From the NCBI RefSeq assembly GCF_010365865.1, contig NZ_CP048020.1, positions 620,001 through 684,000 of the forward strand: a stretch of DNA of 64,000 bases, written 5' to 3'. The translations under genes were made by a program, and so were the position numbers. This stretch comes from Treponema vincentii (GTDB lineage: Bacteria > Spirochaetota > Spirochaetia > Treponematales > Treponemataceae). The notes under the pieces were generated by a model. That model saw nothing but the letters and a program-made list of their open reading frames with translations, had not been told where the DNA came from and made no database searches. Shown one piece after another: positions 15,194 through 24,313 of the stretch (positions are counted from its first letter, which is position 1; each line of letters begins with the position of its first letter).

Positions 15194-15949
15194 ATGGGGA
15201 AAAGTATCGTTTTTGTTAATCAAAAAGGCGGGGTAGGGAAGACCACTTCAGCCGTCAATATCGGCGCATACTTTGCACAGGCAGGGAAGAAAACGCTGCT
15301 TGTGGACTTTGATCCGCAGGGAAATATGTCGTCGGGCGTCGGTATTTCCAAAAAGCAGCCGAGTATTTATGATGCAATTGCCGGAAAAATTCCTATCCAA
15401 AAAACGGTCAGACCGACGGCGGTTAAGGACTTGTATGCAATCCCTGCCGATATCAATTTATCGGGTGCGACCATCGAACTGGTTGATCAGCAATCTCGAG
15501 AATTTTTTCTCCGTGACAATCTCGCGCTCCTTAAAGAAGAATACGAATATATTTTAATTGATTGCCCTCCGTCATTGGGGATTTTAACGCTGAACGGACT
15601 CGCCGCTGCGGATGAGGTATTTATTCCGCTGCAGTGTGAGTATTTTGCGCTTGAGGGCTTAACGCTCCTTTTGCAAACCGTTAAAAGAGTACAGGAAAAA
15701 ATCAATCCCCGCCTTAAAATCGGCGGTATCTTTTTCACGATGTACGATTCCCGTACAAAGCTCGCGCAGGAAGTTGTGCAGCAGGTTACCGCCTATTTTA
15801 AAGACCGCGTATGCAGCACGATTATTCCGCGTAACGTCCGCCTCTCCGAAGCGCCCTCCCACGGGCTTCCCATCTGCAAGTATGACGATTCCTGTATCGG
15901 CGCCCGCAGCTATGCAAAACTCGCTCAGGAGGTGCTTGACCGTGCCTAA
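15194..15949 (+). CDS. parA: Chromosome-partitioning ATPase ParA/Soj
   Basis: A 251-residue Walker-type ATPase that positions chromosome origins with ParB. The deviant Walker A KGGVGKTTSAVN is at about residues 11-22, Walker A' is LLVDFDPQGN, and Walker B is ILIDCPPSLG. The start at 15194 removes 14 codons of open frame upstream and gives the normal N-terminus GKSIVFVNQKGG. It overlaps parB by eight bases, so the two form an operon. Confidence 0.96.
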   Translation: MGKSIVFVNQKGGVGKTTSAVNIGAYFAQAGKKTLLVDFDPQGNMSSGVGISKKQPSIYDAIAGKIPIQKTVRPTAVKDLYAIPADINLSGATIELVDQQSREFFLRDNLALLKEEYEYILIDCPPSLGILTLNGLAAADEVFIPLQCEYFALEGLTLLLQTVKRVQEKINPRLKIGGIFFTMYDSRTKLAQEVVQQVTAYFKDRVCSTIIPRNVRLSEAPSHGLPICKYDDSCIGARSYAKLAQEVLDRA

Positions 15950-16988
15950 AGCTGCATTAGGTAAAGGACTCGACTCCTTACTTTCTCCCGACATTACGGA
16001 TTTGTATTCAAACGATGCTGCTGCACAATCTTCGGATGTACAACCAAGTACCGGACAGTCCGGCGCAGGGCAATCAAACGATGGCCAGCCGTTTGAGAGA
16101 CACTCGAACAATAAACAAACGAACAACGGACAAACGGGAGTGGTGCAGCTGTCCGATACGCAAGACCATACTGCGGTTTCTGCTCCGGTTGAGCTTGACC
16201 CCGCGCTATTAAAACCCAATCCGTTTCAGCCCCGTCGCACCTTTAACGAAGAGAGTTTGCAGGAGCTTGCCGCTTCCATCAAAGAACACGGGATTATTCA
16301 GCCGATTATCGCGGAAAAAAACGGCGATGAATACTATATTATTGCGGGAGAGCGGAGAACGAGGGCGGCGCTTTTAGCGGGGCTTACACGGGTTCCGGTT
16401 ATCTTCCGTGAATTTGAAAATAGCAAAAAGCTTGAAATTGCGCTTATCGAAAATATCCAGCGGGAAAACCTCAATCCGATTGAAGAGGCGAAGGCATATC
16501 AGGAGATTATGCAGCTGTCCAACCTCAATCAGGAGGAGACCGCCAAGCGGGTAGGGAAGAGCCGATCGGCTGTTGCCAATGCGATGCGGCTTTTACAGCT
16601 GCCCGACGAAATGCAGACAGCGCTGGAAAAAGGCTCCATCACCGCAGGTCATGCACGGGCAATTCTCTCTCTTATCAATCCGGCGGATCAAACGCTGCTG
16701 TTTACCCGCATTACGGAGCAGTCGCTTTCGGTGCGTGAAGCGGAAATGCAGGCAGCTCAGTTGAAAAACGGCAGCCGCGCCGGACAGAAAAACACGGCAC
16801 CGCAGCCGGTAAGTCGGCTGGAAGCGGACGATGCGCAGCTTGCAGTCAAAGATATTGAGCAGCAATTTATCGATGCGCTGGGCACAAAGGTGGAAATTAA
16901 AGGCGACCTTGAAAAAGGCATCGTGCATATTTCATACTTTTCGCAGGCGGATCTTGATGCGCTATATAATAAAATTGCTGCAAAATAA
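15942..16988 (+). CDS. parB: Chromosome-partitioning protein ParB/Spo0J
   Basis: A 348-residue protein starting at GTG (15942), eight bases after AGGAGG. The N-terminus KAALGKGLDSLL is typical of ParB. A low-complexity linker rich in Gln, Ser and Asn follows (about 28-80). Then come the CTPase/ParB box with the GERRTRAA motif, a helix-turn-helix (NQEETAKRVGKSRSAVANAMRLL) and a C-terminal dimerisation region. No parS-like palindrome (TGTTTCACGTGAAACA type) was noticed nearby. The linker is longer than usual. Confidence 0.96.
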   Translation: MPKAALGKGLDSLLSPDITDLYSNDAAAQSSDVQPSTGQSGAGQSNDGQPFERHSNNKQTNNGQTGVVQLSDTQDHTAVSAPVELDPALLKPNPFQPRRTFNEESLQELAASIKEHGIIQPIIAEKNGDEYYIIAGERRTRAALLAGLTRVPVIFREFENSKKLEIALIENIQRENLNPIEEAKAYQEIMQLSNLNQEETAKRVGKSRSAVANAMRLLQLPDEMQTALEKGSITAGHARAILSLINPADQTLLFTRITEQSLSVREAEMQAAQLKNGSRAGQKNTAPQPVSRLEADDAQLAVKDIEQQFIDALGTKVEIKGDLEKGIVHISYFSQADLDALYNKIAAK

Positions 16989-17010
16989 TATTGCAGGAAC
17001 ATAACATCCG

Positions 17011-18126
17011 ATGGCAAACCTTTCCGATTATGTAGTTTGGCGGGGCGATCTTCCCTTTGAAGTGCGCCCGTTCAATGCGGTAGATACGCTGGTTCTGTGT
17101 CAACTTTCTTACCTTAACTTTTCCGATATTGTCCCAGCCCAATTTGACGGCGGTATTACGCTGCGGGAAGCTGCCCGTATCTATGCCGCAGATTCTACGC
17201 GCGGAACTCCCGAAGAGTTCGGTGTGTTAATCAACCCGCTCACCGCCGATTTACTTAAAGCCGCTGGGGAAACGGAGCGCTTCGGCTCCATTCTTTTAAA
17301 AGGCTTTGTGAATGAGATTGACCGCAGTGCGGATAAGCAGTTTGCAGCGATTACCGCCCTGCTTCCAACGGGGTGCATCTGTGTTGTCTATCGGGGTACG
17401 GACGATAGTATAATCGGATGGAAAGAAGACTGCCTTTTGAGCCTTTCCGCCCCCATTCCCTCTCACGCTGCAGCAGCGGATTATCTTTCGGCGGCTGCGG
17501 AAGCTGCCGTTGTGTGCGGTACCGAAAAGCTTTACATTGCGGGGCATTCCAAGGGCGGAAACCTTGCGCTCTATGCGGCCGGGAGTGCCGCCGCTTCGGT
17601 ACGGGAGCGGATTGAGCGGGTGTTCTGTTTTGACAGCCCCGGCTTTGCCTTTGATATTGAACAGCGGAGCGGATTTCAAGCGATTATCCCTAAAACCGCC
17701 TCTTTTATTCCGCAGTCGTCCGTTGTCGGTGTGCTGTTATCCTATCTGCCGCATTATACCGTTATTGAAAGCGCCGAAACCAACACTTTTTGGCAGCATG
17801 ATGCATTTTCTTGGCAAATTAAACGGGATGAGTTTGTAACCTATCAGCAAGGGCGGACAAAGGAAAGCTATTTTGCGGAAAAAACCATGCAAGAATGGCT
17901 TTCTCATCTTAACGATACCGAGCGGAAAGAATTTATCGAAACGTTGTTTGCCGTTCTATTCGGCACCGGTGCGGAAACGCTCAGTGAATTAACGGCTAAT
18001 GGACTGGGTCATTCGCTGCATATTTTAAAAGAGCTGCATACGGTAGATTCCGAGCGGCGGAGAGAGCTGTTTGCCGTTATTAAAGCATTCTTCGGGGCGG
18101 TTTATACGCATTTTCCCTATCCGTAA
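17011..18126 (+). CDS. DUF2974 (Mbeg1-like) alpha/beta-hydrolase
   Basis: A 371-residue protein of the Mbeg1-like DUF2974 family. It begins with the typical NLSDYVVWRGDLPFEVRPFN segment. The nucleophile elbow GHSKGGNLALYAA is about residue 178-190 and an Asp follows in CFDSPGFAF. Family members are lipase-like hydrolases of unknown substrate. There is no signal peptide, so it is cytoplasmic. It lies 22 bases after parB and may be co-transcribed. Confidence 0.88.
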   Translation: MANLSDYVVWRGDLPFEVRPFNAVDTLVLCQLSYLNFSDIVPAQFDGGITLREAARIYAADSTRGTPEEFGVLINPLTADLLKAAGETERFGSILLKGFVNEIDRSADKQFAAITALLPTGCICVVYRGTDDSIIGWKEDCLLSLSAPIPSHAAAADYLSAAAEAAVVCGTEKLYIAGHSKGGNLALYAAGSAAASVRERIERVFCFDSPGFAFDIEQRSGFQAIIPKTASFIPQSSVVGVLLSYLPHYTVIESAETNTFWQHDAFSWQIKRDEFVTYQQGRTKESYFAEKTMQEWLSHLNDTERKEFIETLFAVLFGTGAETLSELTANGLGHSLHILKELHTVDSERRRELFAVIKAFFGAVYTHFPYP

Positions 18127-18228
18127 GCCTTTATTCGTGCGAGGGGTTAATACCCCGATGCTTTGCTGATGCGACATCTTCTATCCTGAAGGATGCAAAG
18201 CAAATCTAACCGAGTTTTTTCGGATGTC
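18127..18228. repeat. Short structured intergenic segment
   Basis: Several small hairpins lie between the two converging genes: GGGG TTAATA CCCC, a GCTTTGC/GCAAAGC pair enclosing ATCCTGAAGGAT, and CCGAGTTTTTTCGG. It could serve as a bidirectional terminator. Its start (CCGTAAGCCTTT) resembles the joint sequence of the lon-side repeats. Confidence 0.45.
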
Positions 18229-19665
18229 CTAGCCGTTTTCTTCCGCTAAATCAAGGCTTTCAGTATTCGGTTTGAATATCTTACTGCAGATAATAAAGCA
18301 GATAAAGCTGAGTGCCAATCCCGGAATGATGGGGTCAAGGCCGAAAAGTGAGGTCTTTGTTTGCTCCAGGATGATGACGACAATACTTCCGGCAATGAGC
18401 GAGGCGATAGCGCCGATGTTTGACGCCTGCTTCCAATAGTGTCCCATAACATACGGGAAAAAAGCGCCTGCCGCCCGCAGTGTAAACGAGAATAGCAGCA
18501 GTTTAATGATGCTGCCGGTGTTAAACAGTGCAATGAGCATACCGAATATGCCGACTATCAGCATAGTGATTTGCGTAACGCGCATAACTTCTTTGTTTGT
18601 CGCATTCGGTTTGATGTAAATTTTGTAAATATCGTTTCCGAATATGGAACCGGCGCCCAGTAAGTCAGAGTCGGCACTCGACATCGTTGCAGAAATAATA
18701 CCGGAAAAGAGAAGTCCGACAATCAATGCAGGCATTGTTGCCATCGCCAAATGCGGCAGCGCGTATTTCAGTCCTTGGCTCAGTATGATATCTCCGTCTA
18801 TTTTTTTCATATTGATAAGCGCCAACGTAATGATACCGAGAAGCGTCGGAATGAAGGCATATACAAAGTTCAGTATTGCGGAAATGATTGAGCCCTGTAC
18901 GGCAGCTTTTTCATCACGGGCGGCATAATAGCGAGAAACCGCTTCTTGCCCCACCGAAAACGATGCAATATACATAACGATCATCGAAATAATCGCGCCG
19001 ATACCGATTCCCTTAAACGGATTGAATGTGTCGGGCGGAACATTTGCCGCAACTGCTTGCATACCGCCTGCAAGATTGAGAGAGAACGGCAGTGCAAGTG
19101 CCATACCGATGATAATCAAGAACACCTGCACAAAGTCGGTAATGGTAACGCTCCATAAACCTCCCATAATCGAATACGCGGTAACGACAATGGCAACAAT
19201 GATGACCGCTACGGGATAATTGATATTCAGCATAAAAGAAACGATTGTGGCCGAAGCGATAAACTGAGAGGCCGTCAAACCGATCAATGGTAAAATCATA
19301 ATAATTGCGGTAATGAGTCCTGCCGAACCGCTGTAGCGGCGTCTAAAGTATTCGGGTACGGTTTTAACCATTGTCCGGCGCAGACGGGGTGCGAATACGG
19401 CAAGCACGATATACGCAATACCCATCGTTGCAACATACCAAAATGCGCTCAATCCCCAGTTGGTGAAGGACTTCTCAGCCACACCGAGCGAGCTTCCTCC
19501 TCCGATTTCCGTCGCGGTTAATGTTCCCGCCATTAAAATCGGCCCCAGCCGCCTTCCGGCTACCATAAAATCTTCATTCGTTTTAATCTTTTTTGAAGAT
19601 ATCCAGCCGATAAAAAGCATCAATAAAAGATATGCGACGACAATGACCAATACCATCGTATTCAT
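18229..19665 (-). CDS. Sodium:solute symporter (SSS family)
   Basis: A 478-residue polytopic membrane protein with about 13 helices, the usual size for the family. It shows SSS hallmarks: the N-terminal SKKIKTNEDFMVAGRRLGP segment, TATEIGGGSSLGVAEKSF, the GLWSVTITDFVQVFLIIIGM motif around residues 165-190, and the ATMSSADSDLLGAGSIFGNDIY sodium-site region. It imports a small solute with Na+. The substrate (proline, pantothenate, sugar or other) cannot be told. It converges on the DUF2974 gene. Confidence 0.93.
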   Translation of the reverse strand: MNTMVLVIVVAYLLLMLFIGWISSKKIKTNEDFMVAGRRLGPILMAGTLTATEIGGGSSLGVAEKSFTNWGLSAFWYVATMGIAYIVLAVFAPRLRRTMVKTVPEYFRRRYSGSAGLITAIIMILPLIGLTASQFIASATIVSFMLNINYPVAVIIVAIVVTAYSIMGGLWSVTITDFVQVFLIIIGMALALPFSLNLAGGMQAVAANVPPDTFNPFKGIGIGAIISMIVMYIASFSVGQEAVSRYYAARDEKAAVQGSIISAILNFVYAFIPTLLGIITLALINMKKIDGDIILSQGLKYALPHLAMATMPALIVGLLFSGIISATMSSADSDLLGAGSIFGNDIYKIYIKPNATNKEVMRVTQITMLIVGIFGMLIALFNTGSIIKLLLFSFTLRAAGAFFPYVMGHYWKQASNIGAIASLIAGSIVVIILEQTKTSLFGLDPIIPGLALSFICFIICSKIFKPNTESLDLAEENG

Positions 19666-19785
19666 GATTCCTCCTATTTACAGACGTCTCGGCAAGTTAA
19701 CTCACATTCTTAAAACGTCATAAATATATACTACTATAGTTTTTTATAATCCGCTACATTGATATTCGAGGTTTTACATATTAAA

Positions 19786-19819
19786 CCTGCCCGGAAACTT
19801 CCGTTTCTGAACAGGGTAC
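19786..19819. repeat. Hairpin related to the one after flgL
   Basis: AACCTGCCC-GGAAAC and GTTTC-TGAACAGGGT form an imperfect hairpin. The same design appears at 63807-63840 with different but still pairing bases. Confidence 0.45.
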
Positions 19820-19876
19820 CTCTTCAGCCTCTTAACGTATCAATTACTTATTAGTTATCACTAAACAAGAAAATTA

Positions 19877-19903
19877 TTGACATTTTGAGGTATTCAGTAT
19901 AAA
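19877..19903 (+). promoter_or_regulatory. Probable promoter of rny
   Basis: TTGACA (19877-19882) and TATAAA (19898-19903) with a 15-bp spacer, about 40 bases before the gene. The short spacer lowers confidence. Confidence 0.5.
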
Positions 19904-19942
19904 GTTTAAGATGACAGTTATCTACTGTTATAAGGAGCAAAC

Positions 19943-21484
19943 ATGTCTGGAATCATGATGGTGATCGTGTGTATTGCTCTCGTAATTATCGGTTTAATTC
20001 TTGGATGGACGATTCGCTGGCTGTATGCCAGATTTCAACTATCTGCTTCTGAACAGCGTGCAGAGCGGGTTTTACAGGAGGCTATAAAAGAGGCTGAAGC
20101 TCAAAAGAAGGATATCCTTCTTGAGGCAAAAGAACAACTTATTCGGGAAAGAAATCAACAAGAACGAGAGAACCGCGAACGGAGAAGCGACCTTCAACGG
20201 ATGGAACGCCGCTTAACCCAAAAAGAAGAGCAGCTGGATAAACGGCTGGAATTGGCAGAAAAAAATGAAAAGCAACTCGTTGAGCGGGAGGATGCGCTTG
20301 ACGAACGTGAAAAAGTCTTGGATGGGGAGGAAGAACGGTATAAGGAAGAGCTGGAGCGGATTTCCGGTTTAACACAGGCGCAGGCCAAGGATTTAATTAT
20401 CCAGAGCCTTGCAAATGAGGCGAAGAAGGATGCGCAGGTTCTTATCAATAGAATAGAAGAAGAAGCGAACCTTACCGCTGAAAAAAAAGCGCGTGATATC
20501 TTGGTTACAACCATTCAGCGGCTGACTACGGAGACAACAAGCGATATAACCGTTTCTACGGTGAGCTTGCCGAGTGATGAAATGAAGGGGCGGATTATCG
20601 GGCGTGAGGGGCGCAATATACGTGCGCTGGAAACCTTGACCGGTGTCGATATTATTATCGATGATACGCCCGAGGCGGTGGTTATTTCCTGTTTTGATCC
20701 GGTGCGGAAAGAAATTGCCCGTATCGCATTGGAGCGGCTTATCCTAGATGGCCGGATTCACCCTGCGCGAATTGAAGAAATCGTACAGAAGGTTACGCGC
20801 GAAATTTCGCAAACCGTGTATGAAGAAGGGGAAAAAGTGCTCTTTGACCTCGGTATTCACGATATGGGACAGGAAATGGTGCGTGCGCTCGGCCGCCTGC
20901 ATTTTAGAACGAGCTACGGACAGAACGTATTGCAGCATTCCAAAGAGGTTGCTATTTTGGCAGGTACGCTTGCCGCAGAAATCGGCGCGAATGTGGAAAT
21001 CGCAAAACGCGGCGGTTTACTGCATGATATCGGTAAGGGTGCCGAAGCGGATTCCGACAAGAACCATGCCGAAGTCGGTATGGAGATGACGCGGAAGATG
21101 AGCCTCGATCCGCGTATCGTCAATGCGGTCGGTTCGCACCATAATGATATTGAGCCGTCCTGTGTGGAATCCGTACTGGTACAGATTGCCGATGCTATTT
21201 CCGCCGCACGGCCGGGCGCCCGCCGCGAAACGATGGACAATTACGTCAGACGGCTTGAAAACCTTGAAGCAATTGCAGAAGGGTTCCAAGGCGTTGAGAA
21301 AGCGTATGCAATCCAAGCAGGCCGTGAGCTGCGGGTATTGGTAAACAATGAAAAGATACCCGATCAAGAAGTAAAGGCCTTGGGCAGGGATATTGCGAAA
21401 AAGATTGAAAACGATTTGAAGTATCCTGGCCGTATTCGGGTAACGCTCATCCGCGAAACACGTATTATCGAATACGCACGATAG
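19943..21484 (+). CDS. rny: Ribonuclease Y
   Basis: A 513-residue membrane-anchored endoribonuclease that starts mRNA decay. A transmembrane helix (about 5-27) is followed by a long charged coiled coil (about 35-190). A KH RNA-binding domain has GRIIGREGRNIRALE (about 214). An HD phosphodiesterase domain has LLHDIGKGAE (about 359) and SHHNDIEP. It is full length for the family. AAGGAG lies seven bases before ATG. It has its own promoter and terminator. Confidence 0.97.
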   Translation: MSGIMMVIVCIALVIIGLILGWTIRWLYARFQLSASEQRAERVLQEAIKEAEAQKKDILLEAKEQLIRERNQQERENRERRSDLQRMERRLTQKEEQLDKRLELAEKNEKQLVEREDALDEREKVLDGEEERYKEELERISGLTQAQAKDLIIQSLANEAKKDAQVLINRIEEEANLTAEKKARDILVTTIQRLTTETTSDITVSTVSLPSDEMKGRIIGREGRNIRALETLTGVDIIIDDTPEAVVISCFDPVRKEIARIALERLILDGRIHPARIEEIVQKVTREISQTVYEEGEKVLFDLGIHDMGQEMVRALGRLHFRTSYGQNVLQHSKEVAILAGTLAAEIGANVEIAKRGGLLHDIGKGAEADSDKNHAEVGMEMTRKMSLDPRIVNAVGSHHNDIEPSCVESVLVQIADAISAARPGARRETMDNYVRRLENLEAIAEGFQGVEKAYAIQAGRELRVLVNNEKIPDQEVKALGRDIAKKIENDLKYPGRIRVTLIRETRIIEYAR

Positions 21485-21537
21485 CGGAAATGTTCGGTAA
21501 AGCAATTCCATTTACCGGTAATTGGTAATGAGTAGTA

Positions 21538-21568
21538 AAAAGCCGTCCTTAATAGGGCGGCTTTTTTA
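21538..21568 (+). terminator. Rho-independent terminator after rny
   Basis: An AAAGCCGTCC/GGGCGGCTTT stem followed by a run of T residues, 54 bases after the stop codon. Confidence 0.88.
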
Positions 21569-21569
21569 T

Positions 21570-21772
21570 TTACTACATAAGTTCTATATAAAGTTTAATC
21601 ATAAAACCCGTAATAACTATATGACCAATAATAACAATAATAAAATTAATTATTTTGTAGTTTAAGCTCGATTGGAAGTATTTTTCAACGAAATATAAAA
21701 AGTGATGTCAGAGTTGTTCGGATTATATACCCCGCAAATTGTGCTTGAGCGCCTATTTTTTGCTTCAAATAA
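21570..21772. other. AT-rich gap at the distal end of the second cassette array
   Basis: No gene, attC or clear repeat is seen. This is where the array started at 27343 ends, next to the rny terminator. The last cassette has no recognisable attC, so the end may have been lost by deletion. Confidence 0.5.
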
Positions 21773-22336
21773 TTACAAATCCTTAGCGTCGTGGAAATTT
21801 TCTACATAAATTTGAAGATGTATCTCTTTGCTTTCTAATGTTTTCACAAAGATATCATATACCTGCAAATTTCTAAGTTTAGCAAAAGTATTCGTATCCG
21901 GTTCTTCTGCAGTTCCTGCCATTTCTGAATCTAAATCCTTTTCGCCAAGTGTATTAAGCAAGGTGGAGAACTTTACTTGATTCTTCTTAACTTGTTTATT
22001 CAGTTTGTTGAGTGAAGATTCTTTTACGGTAAATAATGTAACCATATAAGCTACTTCATTATTACTCGCATCCAAGGCTTGTACCATAGAAGTGCATTTC
22101 ATTCCTGTTATTTCAAATTTTTTTCCTGCCGCAGATGTTATTACAATATCAGCTTTTCCTTGAGGTACGATATTGGTTTGCAATGCTGTTACCCCTGTTC
22201 CTTTTGCAACCACGCCTCCCAAATACATTGCAACATCATCATTCACTTCCGTAAGCATTTTTTCAGGTTCATACTCATTGGAAAAACCATAGTTTCCGAT
22301 AACTACCAATACTAATAATAAAAAAAATTTTCTCAT
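21773..22336 (-). CDS. Cassette-encoded secreted protein, unknown function
   Basis: A 187-residue protein with a signal peptide (about residues 1-19, ending GFSNE), so it is periplasmic or exported. AGGAG lies in front of the ATG. The mature part has mixed strands and helices, with a Lys-rich helix (KLNKQVKKNQVKF) in the middle, and no motif I recognise. It is the last gene of the second array and has an attC upstream but none downstream. Confidence 0.7.
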   Translation of the reverse strand: MRKFFLLLVLVVIGNYGFSNEYEPEKMLTEVNDDVAMYLGGVVAKGTGVTALQTNIVPQGKADIVITSAAGKKFEITGMKCTSMVQALDASNNEVAYMVTLFTVKESSLNKLNKQVKKNQVKFSTLLNTLGEKDLDSEMAGTAEEPDTNTFAKLRNLQVYDIFVKTLESKEIHLQIYVENFHDAKDL

Positions 22337-22362
22337 TTTTTCTCCTCCGCGCCGTAAGTGTC

Positions 22363-22429
22363 AACCTAACATTATTTTAAACCGCATTGCATGAAAGTAC
22401 AATATCGGCTTTGGAAACGGTGTTAGACG
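22363..22429 (-). repeat. attC recombination site, second sequence type
   Basis: CCTAACATTATTTTAAACCGC and ATCGGCTTTGGAAACGGTGTTAGAC arms with the imperfect inner arms ATTGCATG and GTACAAT. It is related to the site at 9649. Confidence 0.88.
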
Positions 22430-23115
22430 TTTTGTTCTTTAGTAATAATCCATTTATTTTTTGCTTTTGAAGCAACATAGCCTTTTGGCAATATATACAT
22501 TACTTCATACAATGGATATTTAATAATTATTTCTTCTAATGCCACAACTCTAGCATCTTCAGTATTCAATTGTCTGCCAGATAAAAATTGCCAAGATTCA
22601 TCTTCATTAGAATATACTACTAATTTTATTTTTTCATTATTTTCGAGAACATATTTATCTGTAAAAGTTATCGAACTTTTTGTTTGTAAAAATTTCCATT
22701 CTTTTTTATCGATAATGAAATTATATGTATTAATTAGTAGAATCAGCAAAATCATCCAATAAAGATTATATAGGATGCAAATTGCTTTGTTGCTAAATAA
22801 TTGACCCTTTAAAATAAAAGAAATTATATTAAGAATAACATAAATTACAATTAAATATATAGAGACTTTATAACTAAAATATTCTCTTTTCTTATTTTTC
22901 CATAAATTATTTAAAAGCATTTCATAAATTTCAATATTTTCGTGCGTGAATTCATCAGTCTTTTGAATATTAGATTTTTTTCTTGCATCTAAATTCTTTT
23001 TACTCACTTTATTGCACAATATTGTCACACATAATCCAACACATATTAAAACAAACGAAATCAATAGGTAATTTATTGAGGATAACAAATTATGATCTTT
23101 AATAAAATAATACAT
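22423..23115 (-). CDS. Cassette-encoded membrane protein, unknown function
   Basis: A 230-residue protein with four likely membrane helices (about residues 10-32, 82-102, 108-140) and a C-terminal soluble domain of about 80 residues. GGGG precedes the start by six bases. The C-terminal part (KLVVYSNEDESWQFLSG, LPKGYVASKAKNKWIITKEQ) looks like a small beta-rich domain that recurs in cassette proteins from other bacteria, but I cannot name it. The stop codon lies within the downstream attC boundary. Confidence 0.7.
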   Translation of the reverse strand: MYYFIKDHNLLSSINYLLISFVLICVGLCVTILCNKVSKKNLDARKKSNIQKTDEFTHENIEIYEMLLNNLWKNKKREYFSYKVSIYLIVIYVILNIISFILKGQLFSNKAICILYNLYWMILLILLINTYNFIIDKKEWKFLQTKSSITFTDKYVLENNEKIKLVVYSNEDESWQFLSGRQLNTEDARVVALEEIIIKYPLYEVMYILPKGYVASKAKNKWIITKEQNV

Positions 23116-23143
23116 TTTTACCCCTTAACTTTCAGCACAGTGC

Positions 23144-23265
23144 GTATAACATTCGCTTAATCTGCACTTGCGGTCTGTCTGTAATGTCAGGTTGAAGCGG
23201 CGCAAAGCTGCGGAAAGCAACTTTTGTGACAAAGGTTTTATCGGCTTTGAAAACCTTGTTATGCT
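23144..23265 (-). repeat. Composite attC, two sites fused
   Basis: About 120 bp, twice the normal size here. The left part is a main-type attC up to CAGGTTGAAGCGG. The right part ends like the second type (ATCGGCTTTGAAAACCTTGTTATG). There is only one terminal core, so the intervening cassette core has been lost. Confidence 0.75.
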
Positions 23266-24203
23266 TTTTTTATTTTTACCTTGCCAGTTGATTTTAATAA
23301 CTGAATCATATTTAGTAAAATACAAATACCACACAAAAACAACGATAAATATATATTTGTAAGTAATTCTCTTTTGACTTCAGGTTCTCTTACTGATTCA
23401 AAAGAAAGCTTTACAATTTCAAATATTGGATACCCTTTTATTTCTGGAAGCTTTAATACTTCTTTTATAATAACAGCAATATAACTTAAATATACTCCAA
23501 CAGCCGTATATACCAAACTTATTAAAGAAATTATAAGTACACCCATCTTGTTCATTTTGCCTTTTGCCCAAACATAGCCTTTTTGTGAAAGATAAAAATA
23601 TATTAAACCTGACGCACCTGCGATTCTACCTAACAAAAATAAAATGAATGTTACTAATATTCCAGGAATAGAAAAAACTATTGCTGCTATTGAACCTTGA
23701 AGATAATTATTTGGTTGGAGCCTAAAATCTTCATACGCATTGTTAATTTTAGTTTCTAATCTTTTTGTACAAGAAGAACACATTGGAACCGGAATACCAT
23801 CAACATCAAATATATTAAGTCCATCTGTTGCTGTACAGTTATCTCCACTGCATTTTGATTTTTCTTGTGGGTATTTTTGTTTAATATACCCAGTTATGTC
23901 ATCGATTACTTCTTTTATTTTTGAAATTTTGAAAGGTAAAAAATATTCTGTAAATACAATATGAACATCAAAAGACTGATCGTCAAAAAAATCTATACTT
24001 TTTGCATATCCTTTCCTTTTCCAAGATAAAATTTTCTTTTTATCATCTTCATTTAATTCAATTGGAAATATGAAATTCACATTTTTCTGATTCGCCCCAT
24101 CTGCAAACATAACATATGTATTATTTATAAATCCATAAAAATATGTTCCGTTATTTTTGAATCCAAATTCTTTGCCCAATTTTTTTAAACCTGGAAAAAC
24201 CAT
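23259..24203 (-). CDS. Cassette-encoded membrane protein, unknown function
   Basis: The start is taken at 24203 (MVFPGLKKLGKEF), because upstream open frame runs through the attC. The product is 314 residues. The first ~150 are soluble, with a CSGDN...PVPMCSSCTKRLE stretch whose four cysteines could bind zinc. Then come about four membrane helices (about 175-314). This layout, an N-terminal beta domain, a Cys4 cluster and a hydrophobic tail, is known from many uncharacterised bacterial proteins. No function can be given. Confidence 0.7.
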   Translation of the reverse strand: MVFPGLKKLGKEFGFKNNGTYFYGFINNTYVMFADGANQKNVNFIFPIELNEDDKKKILSWKRKGYAKSIDFFDDQSFDVHIVFTEYFLPFKISKIKEVIDDITGYIKQKYPQEKSKCSGDNCTATDGLNIFDVDGIPVPMCSSCTKRLETKINNAYEDFRLQPNNYLQGSIAAIVFSIPGILVTFILFLLGRIAGASGLIYFYLSQKGYVWAKGKMNKMGVLIISLISLVYTAVGVYLSYIAVIIKEVLKLPEIKGYPIFEIVKLSFESVREPEVKRELLTNIYLSLFLCGICILLNMIQLLKSTGKVKIKKA

Positions 24204-24227
24204 CCTATTCCCCCTTTTTCTGAAAAC

Positions 24228-24242
24228 CACGCCTATAGCGTG
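24228..24242 (-). other. Cassette 5'-leader hairpin (Cys4 membrane protein cassette)
   Basis: A perfect 5-bp stem (CACGC/GCGTG) with a CTATA loop, beside the attC core. Confidence 0.5.
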
Positions 24243-24245
24243 TGA

Positions 24246-24313
24246 GCATAACATTTGCTTAACCTGCATTTGCGGCTTGTCCGCAATGTCAGCTTTGAAA
24301 ACGGTGTTATGTG
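24246..24313 (-). repeat. Chimeric attC
   Basis: The left half is the main type (ATAACATTTGCTTAACCTG, TTGCGG/CCGCAA). The right half is the second type (CAGCTTTGAAAACGGTGTTATG). The outer arms therefore pair poorly although both cores are present. Confidence 0.8.

Noticed and set aside
15659-16219. Minus-strand ORF of 186 codons rich in Cys and Pro
   Set aside because: It is antisense to the low-complexity linker of parB, and the odd composition comes from that linker.
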